Below, one piece after another: positions 1 to 7,805 of a stretch of DNA of 14,238 nt. The notes beneath the pieces were generated by a model, which was given only the letters and a program-made list of their open reading frames with translations, ran no database searches and was not told where the DNA came from. The DNA comes from Byssochlamys sp. IMV 00236 (lineage: Eukaryota > Ascomycota > Eurotiomycetes > Eurotiales > Thermoascaceae), in assembly GCA_001931875.2 (NCBI GenBank), contig MSJH02000261.1, positions 1-14,238 on the forward strand. Direction: 5' to 3'. The translations under genes were made by a program, and so were the position numbers. Within the stretch, counting starts at the first letter, position 1, and every line of letters starts with the position of its first letter.

Positions 1-31
<31 letters not shown>
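1..31. repeat. Poly-T homopolymer at left window edge
   Basis: A run of 31 T residues opens the window. Read on the minus strand it is poly-A inside the first intron of the VMA21-like gene. Together with the T run at the right end it suggests the window is bounded by assembly breaks at homopolymers. Confidence 0.9.
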
Positions 32-38
<7 letters not shown>

Positions 39-84
39 ATATCTTTCTCTCTTTATCTCTTTCTATTTCTTGTGTGTTTATTAC

Positions 85-229
85 CTTCAAATAAGCTGTG
101 AAGTGTAAGGAAAAATGTCACAATAGGAAAAGCAATGATGGCTGCTGTAAAGGTCATCAACTTTACAAATACTCCTGCATTCTTTGAGATCCACAATTGC
201 ATTGAAATATTTTTGTTTTCATCAGTCAT
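85..229 (-). CDS. VMA21: VMA21-like V-ATPase assembly factor, first exon only (partial)
   Basis: Reading the minus strand from the ATG at 229-227 gives 48 codons up to a GTAATA splice donor at 84. The peptide has a short polar N-terminus (MTDENKNIS), then SKNAGVFVKLMTFTAAII and a hydrophobic stretch ending FPIVTFFLTLHSLFEG. This matches the first transmembrane helix and following loop of Vma21 proteins. In the family this is a small two-helix ER membrane protein that chaperones assembly of the V0 sector of the vacuolar proton ATPase. The intron is phase 1, splitting a codon that starts with G. Bases 1-84 are intron and hold no further exon, so the second helix and C-terminus lie outside the window. 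It is too short for a routine ORF scan. The gene is divergent from the cyclophilin at 298. The call rests on a short motif and could be wrong, but length, topology and motif all fit. Confidence 0.7.
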
Positions 230-297
230 TTTACTTATTGAACAAAAGAAAAAGAAAAAGAAATAAAGACAGTCCGCTTGATTTTTCTTTTTGTTTA
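230..297. promoter_or_regulatory. Compact divergent promoter between VMA21-like gene and cyclophilin
   Basis: Only 68 bp separate the two divergent ATGs. The stretch is an A/G-rich run (AAAAGAAAAAGAAAAAG) followed by T-rich sequence before the plus-strand ATG. No clear TATA box is seen. It must hold at least part of both promoters and both 5' leaders, unless transcription starts inside the neighbouring gene. Confidence 0.5.
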
Positions 298-1516
298 ATG
301 ATTAATCCCCGTGTGTTCTTCGACATTGACATTGATGGCAACAGAAGTAAGAAGAAAAAAGATCAAATAGATGCAGTTTGATAATTGTAATGTAGTTGGT
401 AGAATAGTATTTGAACTATTCGCCGATCAAGTGCCTAAAACGGCAGAAAACTTTCGTGCACTCTGTACAGGAGAGAAAGGGCTTGGAAAAGTAAGCAATA
501 TGCCCTTACATTACAAAGGATCTATATTTCACAGGTATTTAATGAATGATTGTTGAATACATGTATATATATTAATACATCACTTAGAATCATCAAGGGC
601 TTCATGTGTCAAGGAGGCGACTTTACACGTCGTAACGGCACAGGCGGTGAAAGTATTTATGGCGCTACGTTCCCTGATGAATCCTTTGCTAGGAAACATG
701 ATACCCACGGTTTACTGAGTATGGCTAATCGTGGACCAAATACTCAATCATCGCAATTCTTCATTACTACACGACCCACACCTCATCTTGATGGTAAACA
801 TGTCGTCTTTGGAAAAGTAGTTTCCGGTTACAATATTGTAGAAATGATGGAAAATGAGCCAGTTGATGATAATGATAGACCTCTTCATAATGTCATGATT
901 GCCAACTGTGGTGAATTAGTACTAAAATTACCTCCAGGAACAATAAGTAAGTCTATTTTGAATCATATTATATGAAGGCTTAATTTTGTCTTTCAGTCAA
1001 GGACGGAAAAATCAAAAAAGTCAATGATAAAAGTGATAAAAGTGATGATAGTGATGATAGCGATGATAGCGATAGTACAAGTAGTAGCAGAGATAAAAGA
1101 AAAAAGCGAGTTCGTTCGGATGAAAGCGGTAGTGATTCCGAAGAAGAAAGGAAGAAACGAAAAAAGAAGCATCGCAAACATTCTAAAAAGGAAGACAAGA
1201 AGAGAAAAAAGAAGAAGGAACCTAAAAGAAGAGATAGTTCAATTGAACATAAAGAGAGTAAAAGAAGAGATAGCTCAGTTGAACATAAAGAGAGAAAGGA
1301 TAGTTCAGCAGGTCATGATAAAAAGGAAGAAGAAAGACGTCATCAGACATCGCCTGATAGACGACAACCGACTGAAAGACGTAGTCGACCAAGATTGAAC
1401 TATTATGATCCAAATGTAGAAGTTAAAGGCCGTGGTCGCTTTGTAAGTAGTCATGCCAACCAAATAGATTCTGTTTATTAAACAAATTCTTTTAGAAATA
1501 TCGACCTCTGAAATAA
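298..1516 (+). CDS. Nuclear PPIG-like cyclophilin (peptidyl-prolyl cis-trans isomerase) with charged SR-like tail
   Basis: Five exons (298-346, 396-534, 588-946, 997-1442, 1496-1516) give 337 residues. Residues 1 to about 177 form a complete cyclophilin domain: [57 protein letters not shown] and LDGKHVVFG. The catalytic Arg (FHR), Phe/Met/Gln (GFMCQ) and Phe (QFFIT) are all present. The position of human CypA Trp121 is His (TPHLDGKH), as in PPIG and NKTR. The loop after GEKG and the GESIYG segment also look PPIG-like. Residues 183-337 are a low-complexity Lys/Arg/Ser/Asp tail (runs of SDD, then [10 protein letters not shown]) with a duplicated KRRDSSxEHKE motif, ending in VKGRGRFKYRPLK. Such cyclophilins act in the nucleus with spliceosomal proteins; that role here is inferred from the family. 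The ATG at 298 is chosen because [10 protein letters not shown] is the canonical cyclophilin N-terminus. The last exon has only 6 codons plus the stop. Confidence 0.93.
1224..1295 (+). repeat. 36-bp tandem duplication in the cyclophilin tail
   Basis: Two adjacent 36-bp units (1224-1259 and 1260-1295) differ at only a few positions. They encode [12 protein letters not shown] and [13 protein letters not shown] shorter degenerate third unit (KDSSAGHDK) follows. The RRDSS motif is a plausible basophilic kinase target. The reading frame is kept. Confidence 0.85.
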
Positions 1517-1517
1517 A
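1512..1517 (+). terminator. AATAAA poly(A)-type signal overlapping the cyclophilin stop codon
   Basis: The stop TAA (1514-1516) sits inside an AATAAA hexamer. If used, the 3' UTR would be very short. A T run and an A run follow directly. Confidence 0.45.
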
Positions 1518-1678
1518 CTTTTTTTTCATCCCGAAAGAAAAAAAAAAAAAAAACTTTTTCTTTTTTCTATACGTGTCCTTGTGTGTGTTTTGTGTGTGTG
1601 TGTGTGCTTGAATAATTATGAATAACAGCAATAAGAAAACATTACAATTATGTTCACAAGGAAGAAGGTATTTTTTGA
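1517..1678. other. Intergenic region between cyclophilin and uridine kinase genes
   Basis: About 160 bp between two plus-strand genes. It contains a T run, a poly-A run at about 1538-1553, a GT-rich tract, and the presumed promoter and 5' leader of the uridine kinase. An ATG at 1650 opens MFTRKK before a GTATTT donor and is an alternative start for that gene. Confidence 0.6.
1580..1606 (+). repeat. Interrupted GT/TG microsatellite
   Basis: Two GT-rich blocks are separated by TT; the second is eight uninterrupted TG units (1591-1606). It lies in the intergenic spacer, where length variation is expected. Confidence 0.85.
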
Positions 1679-3701
1679 ATGAATAAACATTATATAAAAA
1701 CTAAACCGCTGTCTAAATTAGACCTTGGTACCAGTAAGTAGTAGTAAACTTGATGGTAGTCATTTTTTATTAATCAGTTATTCAGTCCTGACGGATCTAT
1801 TGCCGATCCTTATTTAATTGGCATTGCAGGTAAATGAATAAATGATATTGTTTACAACAAACTAAGCATTCAACAAAGGTGGAAGTGCAAGTGGAAAAAC
1901 AAGTGTTGCAGAGTAAGAGAAAAGAGAAATAAAGCAGCCTATTTTTTTTTTACAATGGATACACACAACAGGCGCGTTTTGAAAAACTTGAATGTTCCTT
2001 GGGTTGTCATTGTTTCTATGGATTCATTCTATAATATCTTGACTCCTGAACAAAGTGAATTGGCTCATCAAAGGTAAGAATGACCACTCAGATAATCTGT
2101 TTGTTGACAGTCAATAGCTTATTTAACTTTGATCACCCATCTGCATTCGATTATGATTTACTCTATGACACCTTGAAGAAGTTAAAGGAAGGGTATGTAT
2201 TTATGATCACTCTGAACCTAATTCACCTGAACCATTTCTTTTTAGGAAATCAGTGACGGTACCCATTTATAACTTTTCTACCCACTCAAGAGAGGAAAAG
2301 ACAGTGACTATTTATGGAGCCAATGTGATCATTTTTGAAGGTATTCTTGCATTATACGATAAACGAATTAGAGATATGATGGATGTCAAGGTAAGTTCTG
2401 CTTATTTCCTAAAGAAAAGTACCTCACCATATAATAGATCTTTGTGGATACGGATGCAGATATTCAGCTGGCAAGACGACTACAAAGAGATACAACCTAT
2501 AGAGGACGGGATGTAGAAGGCATTTTGGATGTAAAGTGATTCTAGAAACACACACACTGATAGTATACTCATATCACTTTAGCAATATACTAGATATGTT
2601 AAGCCCTCTTATGATAGCTATGTTAGGCCCACCATGAAATTTGCTGATGTGGTAACGTACCGAGATTCTATTAGAATTTTATAGATCCTGATCTGTCCTG
2701 TTGTTATAGATCATTCCTAAAGGCTTAGAAAATGTTATTGCTATCGATTTGATGACCAAGCACATCCAGACACAATTGAATGAGAATGTCATTAACTTCC
2801 GTTGGAATCTATTAGATACACCTGTCAAAGAAGAAGTACCTAGCAACGTCCATGTGTTGCCAACGACAAACCAAATCAAGGGTATCCATACCATCCTGAG
2901 AGATCACAATACAGAAAGAGACGAATTTGTGTTTTATGCTGACCGATTGGCTGTCTTGTTGATGGAATAGTAAAGTATCTGTAACAAGGATAAAAAGAAT
3001 TACTAACGAACGGATCTACGCAATTAGCGCAATCAATTTGCTTCCCTCAGAGCCATTAACTGTGACAACCCCTATTGGTGCAAAGTATGAAGGATTAAGA
3101 TATAGCCAAAAGGTAAAGTGACACACGATTGACACATTAGGAAAACTAACTTTGGAAAGATCTGTGGTGTTTCCATCCTTCGTGCTGGTGGAACCATGGA
3201 GGCAGGCTTAAAACGTGTATTCAGTGACGCTGTCATTGGAAAATTATTGATCCAGACAAATCCAAATACTGGGGACCCAGAACTTCATTACTGTAAATTA
3301 CCTAATAGCGCGAGGGATCACAATGTTGTTCTGATGGATGCTATGGTTGGAACAGGAGCTGCTGCTTTAATGGCAATACGTGTCTTACTGGATCATGAAG
3401 TCCCTGAGGTAATGAAATGAATGATATTCTTATTTTATTCTTATGGTCTCTTTAGGATCGAATCATTTTTGTGTCTTTTCTTGCTGCACAAATCGGACTG
3501 ACTGTAATTAATAATGCATTTCCTCGTGTGAAGATCGTGACATCTATGGTGGATCCAGACCTTAACAAGGAAAAACTTTGGATCGTACCTGGCATTGGTA
3601 ATTTTGGAGGTACTTTCTAGATCATTATTTTTTTCCTTTTTTTGGAACTCATTCCTTGTTTAATAGATCGTTACTTTGGTACTGAAGAAGAAGAAGAATA
3701 A
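1679..3701 (+). CDS. URK1: Uridine/cytidine kinase with C-terminal UPRTase-like domain (URK1/UCKL1 family)
   Basis: Thirteen exons: 1679-1740, 1786-1829, 1879-1912, 1972-2073, 2118-2192, 2246-2390, 2438-2530, 2583-2651, 2710-2969, 3028-3112, 3160-3408, 3456-3609, 3667-3701. They total 468 residues. The kinase half carries the P-loop GGSASGKT, then [47 protein letters not shown] and [13 protein letters not shown]. These are typical of uridine-cytidine kinases, which phosphorylate uridine/cytidine in pyrimidine salvage. The second half resembles uracil phosphoribosyltransferase: [44 protein letters not shown]-type strand ([15 protein letters not shown]) and [15 protein letters not shown], as in UCKL1. 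Its PRPP- and uracil-binding motifs are degenerate, so UPRTase activity is doubtful. Exon 1 is the weak point: the chosen ATG gives [20 protein letters not shown], but joining exon 2 in frame needs a poor GTAGTA donor. An alternative starts at 1650 with a 12-nt microexon (1722-1733) and an acceptor at 1777. Confidence 0.93.
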
Positions 3702-3706
3702 ATAAA
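3697..3706 (+). terminator. Two overlapping AATAAA signals at the URK1 stop codon
   Basis: AATAAATAAA contains two hexamers, and the stop TAA (3699-3701) lies inside the first. This is the same arrangement as at the cyclophilin stop. Confidence 0.5.
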
Positions 3707-3817
3707 GATACACACACAAAAAGTACTTTTTCATGTTTTATAAGTTACAAAAATTCATTATACAAAAATTATAAGGAGAAGAGGATAAAAGGGAGGGGGT
3801 TCTAATAAAGTTTTTTG
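3702..3817. other. Short convergent 3' spacer
   Basis: Only 116 bp separate the stop of the plus-strand uridine kinase from the stop of the minus-strand mucin. It is AT-rich with no ORF. It must contain both 3' UTRs, which may overlap. Confidence 0.6.
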
Positions 3818-6800
3818 TTACCACTGGTGATTACTTCCACTTGCGCTACCATAGTGACGGTACTGGGCAAGATGCGGTGGTTGGGGAATCATGTGCGAAT
3901 TATTCCATCCTAGTGAGTTATCCTGCATGATAGGTTCTGAGATACTTTGTGCAAAGATCTCATGCTCTGCCATCGCTTGCTGTTCTTTGGCTGCCTTCTT
4001 TCGTTGATAGACCTTGTAAACGACCACGGTAGCTGCAGCATACACAACAATACCCACAGAGACACAGATACCGATGAGCGCGCTCTTGGAAAGACCACCC
4101 CCTGAACTTGATGAACTAGTGGGACTATTGGGATCATTGACGCTTTGATGACTGGAGACATTGCCAGAGGTTGCGGTATTAGCCACAAAATAACCTGGAT
4201 CCACCAAACTGGCTAGTTGACCGTTATTTGGAGAGTAAAGCGTCGAGTTGTGATCCTTGAGCATGTCTTGAAGTTTGGGTACTTCGTCAGAGGGAATAGC
4301 CATAGATACGACCACGCCATCACCACTGTCTGTGCTTCTCTTTCTCTTGCTTGCAGCAGGAGCACTGGTGATAGTGACAACAATCACATCATCGGTAGAG
4401 ATGTTGAGTGATTTACTAATGTATACAGGCAGTGTTTGGACAAATTGAGCTGTGAGTACAGCATCGTGAACCATTTGAGTATAAGACAGACGCAAGAATT
4501 TCATAGTAACATATGAGCTTGTAGCTAAAAATGGGTGAGTTAAAAGGTTAAAGGATAAACAAATGTGTGTTCTTACGTGGAATGATGGCATCTACATTGG
4601 GTGCAATGTACTCAGGAATGCTACCAGAATTAGGAGTGGGAGAAGGTGTTGCAGGGGATGCACTGTTGGATGCTGGCGGAATACTGAATGGAGCAGTCAG
4701 CCAAGAGAGCGTCTGGTATCGGTAAGTTGATGTAGGAACAAACATGGTGGATGTACTGCTACTACTACTCTTTTCATCAGTTGTTGTTGTTGTAGTCGTT
4801 GGGCTACTAGTGGTAGTGGTAGTAGTAGTGGTAGTAGTAGTAGCTGTTGTTATTGTTTCTGTGCTATCAGTTGTTGAAGAATCAGACTTTGTGCTAGACG
4901 ATGTTTCAGTGGAGCTGCTTTCAGTTGCCGTCTTAGTTACAGTATCCGTGGTAGATGATTCGGTTGCCGCCGTTGTCTTTTCGGTAGAAGTAGCTGTTGA
5001 TTCAGTGGTAGATGAACTTGTCTCAGTAGCTGATGAACTTGTTTCAGTAGCTGATGAACTTGTTTCAGTGTTCGTAGGAGTAGATGTACTAGGAGTTTCA
5101 TTACTACTACTTGTGCTGGTGTTGGCAGTGGAAGTGGGTGTCTGCTTTTCAGTAGAAGTCTCAGTGCTGGTACTATCTGTACTTGTAGTTGAGTCTGCAG
5201 TAATTGTTGGTGTAGGTTCCTTGGTCGAGCTGCTATCAGTACTGGTAGGCGTTTCCTCAGAATTCGTCGTTTTGGTAGACTCATGAGTTGTTGGCGATGG
5301 GCTCTCTGTAGTGGATGAGTCGCTAGTGGTAGATGAGGTATCTGACGTCGCTGTAATTGTTCGACTGTCATCTGTAGAAGTCTGCGTTGGTGTAGAGCTA
5401 GAAGGTGCTGGTGTGGGCTTGGAGGTTTCGTCAGTACTGGAGCTCGAAGTTGTTTGACTGGTGCCAGATGTAGTTGGTGTAGGCGTATCAGTGCTACCGG
5501 TCATCGTTGAGCTAGTCTCCTTTGTTATCGAACTGGTATCCTTGGTAGTACTGTCCCCGCTACTAGTAGCTGTGGGGCTCGACGAGCTGCTGTCTCCGGT
5601 TGTAGTAGTTTCACCCTTGGTAGTAGCAGTAGGCGTTTCTGTGCTTTTATCACTTGATGTCGATGAGCTATCAGTGGTTGTGTTGTCAGTAGGCGTTGGA
5701 GTAGGTGTAATGTCATGGGTTAACGTTGGGGTGGCTGTATCGCTACTACCAGTTGTTGAACTAGTGTCTTTCGTAGTGCTTTCAGTGGCGCTGGTCATTG
5801 TTGAACTAGTATCTTTCGTAGTACTATCATTGGTAGGAGTGGAGTTGGACGAACTGCTACTATCAGTTGGCGTTGGTTCCTTGGTACCAGTAGTTTGTGT
5901 AGGAGTCTCGCTGTTGCCAGTAATTGTCGAACTGATATCCTTTGTAGTACTGTCGGTATCAGTTGGTGTTGGAGTGGATGAGCTACTGTCATCAGTTGGC
6001 GTTGGTCCCTTACTACTATTAGTAGTAGGAGTAGGCGTATCGGTATCAGTTGCAGTTGAGCTACCAGTAATGGCATTTGTTGGCCCAGATGTAGGCGTAG
6101 AAATTGTTACATCAGACGTTGCGCTTGTGGAACCAGAAGTACTGCTGCTCTTGGTTGTATTATCATCTGACGATGTTGCCGTTACTGTTGCAGTAGATTC
6201 TGTCGTAGTAGGTATTCCTCGATCAGTGGTTGTAGGCTCGTTAGTAGCAGTAGTTGTACTACTGCTACTACTGTGATGAGTTGTGGTAGAGACCTTGCTG
6301 CTAGAAACTGTAGTTGCCGAATGAGTGGTAGGTGTAGGCTTTTCACTGCTACTACTGCTACTACTGCTACTACTGTGATGAGTTGTGGTAGAGACCTTGC
6401 TGCTAGAAACTGTAGTTGCCGAATGAACGGTAGGTGTAGGCTTTTCACTGCTACTACTGCTACTACTGTGATGAGTTGTGGTAGGCTTGCTACTATTACT
6501 AGTTATAGTATGATGAATCGTAGTTGTAGAATCCTTGCTGTCGGAAACTGGAGACTTGGAGTGAGTAGTAGGCGTAGGCTTTTCGCTGTTGGTTGTAGTC
6601 TCTTTGTGAGAGGTTACTGTACTCGTTTTTGTGCTATGACTCTCGCTGGGTTTATCAGTTATGGTGTGCTTTTCGGTGGTAGTACTGGACGATTTATGCG
6701 AAGAAGTCGTAGGTGTTTCCTTGTGTGTGCTAGGAACCGACTTGTGTTCGGTAGTCGTTGATTTCTCAGCAGTGACAGTAGTACCCTTGTGGGCCGTCAT

Positions 6801-7565
6801 ACTTGGTTTCTCAGTAGACTTGTGGGTAGTGGGAATTGGACTATCTGTGGCTGTTTCTTTTTTACTCGTCGCTGTTTCCTTCTTGGAAGAAGGACTCGAT
6901 TTCTCAGTAACTGTTGACTTGTGTGTAGCAGTGCTGGTTTCCTTGTGCATGCTACTGGAAGCTGACTCATGTTTGGAAGTCGTAGACTTTTCATTAGTTG
7001 TATGCTTTTCTGTTGTTGTCGGCTTCTCAGCAATTGTATGCTTACTGCTTGTGGTCGACTTTTCAGTTGTAGTGTGCTTCTCGGTAGTAGTATGCTTACT
7101 GCTTGTCGTCGGCTTCTCAGTAGTAGTGTGCTTACTACTTGTTGATTTCTCGGTAGTTGTGTGCTTACTACTTGTCGGCTTTTCTGTTGAAGTGTGCTTT
7201 TCAGTAGAATTCGACTTTGTTTTGGTGGATTTTTCGGTTTCATTGTCCTTATCAGAAGCTTTCTTTGCTTCCTTTTCAGACGTTTTGGTTGTATCTTCAC
7301 TGTCGCCTTCTTCATCTTCCGCTGCCCTTTTTTTCAAAGTATAAATTGATCCATGTCCCTGAAGATCAAAATAAAAAAAGAGCTATTATTACTTTACTGC
7401 TTTCAATGGAAAATTAAAAAAAAATAACCCTACACTATTTATACTTGTTGGCATGGCAACATCTCGTTGTTGTACATTGGCTTCTACGAGATGAATGCAT
7501 GTAAGGGCAATGAAGACGACTAAAAGGAAATGAATGAAATAAAGTTTTATTTTCCTTTTTATCAT
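3818..7565 (-). CDS. Membrane-anchored Ser/Thr-rich signalling mucin, Msb2-like
   Basis: Three exons (7565-7434, 7358-4577, 4524-3818) give 1206 residues. An N-terminal signal peptide of about 29 residues starts MIKRKIKLYFIHFLLVVFIA and probably ends at LVEA/NVQQR. Residues 53-55 are KKR, a possible Kex2-type site, followed by an acidic/Lys-rich segment. About residues 70-930 are a mucin region of Ser, Thr and Pro with EKxT/SKHTT motifs and internal repeats, expected to be heavily O-glycosylated. A conserved-looking ectodomain (about 975-1087) contains LRLSYTQMVHDAV, YISKSLNIST and AIPSDEVPKLQDML, then STLYSPNNGQLASLVDPGYF. This resembles the Hkr1/Msb2 homology region. It also holds a KRKR site (1031-1034). 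One transmembrane helix (about 1119-1141) precedes a cytoplasmic tail of about 65 residues with SISEPIMQDNSLGWN. Msb2 proteins sense surface or osmotic cues upstream of Cdc42/MAPK modules; that role is inferred. The exon 1/2 junction uses a weak GTAGGG donor, but only that frame stays open. It could instead be an unrelated cell-wall mucin. Confidence 0.85.
5010..5075 (-). repeat. Three-copy 21-bp repeat in mucin region (TETSSSA)
   Basis: GATGAACTTGTYTCAGTAGCT recurs about every 21 bp on the plus strand. On the coding strand it reads as repeated TETSSSA units. Copies two and three are nearly identical, suggesting recent slippage duplication. Confidence 0.8.
6271..6465 (-). repeat. Tandem 102/93-bp repeats in the mucin domain
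   Basis: Units start at 6271 and 6373 (102 bp apart), and a third begins at 6466 (93 bp further) and soon diverges. Each encodes a run of Ser, then EKPTPTxHSATTVSSSKVSTTTHH split over the unit. The two unit lengths differ by 9 bp, that is three Ser codons, in an AGT/AGC-type run. The near-identity of the first two copies points to a recent duplication that kept the frame. Confidence 0.85.
6990..7200 (-). repeat. Degenerate TEK/SKH repeats near the mucin N-terminus
   Basis: The coding strand reads alternating TSSKHTTTEK and STTSSKHT-type units. This Lys/His-containing periodic pattern differs from the purely Ser/Thr/Pro sequence that follows. At the DNA level, copies share blocks such as GTAGTAGTGTGCTTACTACTTG with point changes. 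Confidence 0.75.
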
Positions 7566-7805
7566 AAATCAAAAATCATAAAATGAAAGAAAAAAGAAGG
7601 GAATGGGTTGAAAAGATCAAGGAAAGGGAAAGAAAGGTACTCACACAAAGAAAAAGACTGAAATTTACACAATAAACATTTTGAGTAACGTATCGAAAAT
7701 TAACCATGTACAACAGAACAACAAACTGGGATCAAAGACACGTTCTTTATTTCTTTGTTCTTTTATTATTTCACACCTTTGTTAAACATACCACATCGAA
7801 AAAAG
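7566..7805. other. Intergenic region between SR-protein 3' end and mucin 5' end
   Basis: About 240 bp between two minus-strand genes. It is AT-rich with purine-rich blocks (GAAAGAAAAAAGAAGGGAATG, GGAAAGGGAAAGAAAGG) on the plus strand, so the mucin promoter would be pyrimidine-rich on the coding strand. No further gene is seen. Confidence 0.5.

Noticed and set aside
184..381. 65-codon plus-strand open frame across the VMA21/cyclophilin spacer
   Set aside because: It only happens to share the true cyclophilin start ([13 protein letters not shown]) and runs through the first intron. Its N-terminal part is antisense to the VMA21-like exon.
1024..1413. Alternative frames on both strands in the cyclophilin tail (Ile/Met-rich plus frame, Leu/Ser-rich minus frames)
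   Set aside because: They are products of the biased Lys/Asp/Ser codons. The in-frame reading continues the cyclophilin and ends in a spliced, conserved-looking C-terminus.
6271..6600. CRISPR-like array because of spaced repeats
   Set aside because: The repeats are in-frame protein-coding units with no unique spacers, in an intron-containing eukaryotic gene.
4744..7344. Several long Val/Leu-rich open frames on the plus strand opposite the mucin, up to 271 codons
   Set aside because: They are antisense shadows of the Ser/Thr codon-biased mucin. The low-complexity V/S/L composition has no domain, and the minus strand has signal peptide, conserved ectodomain and transmembrane helix.
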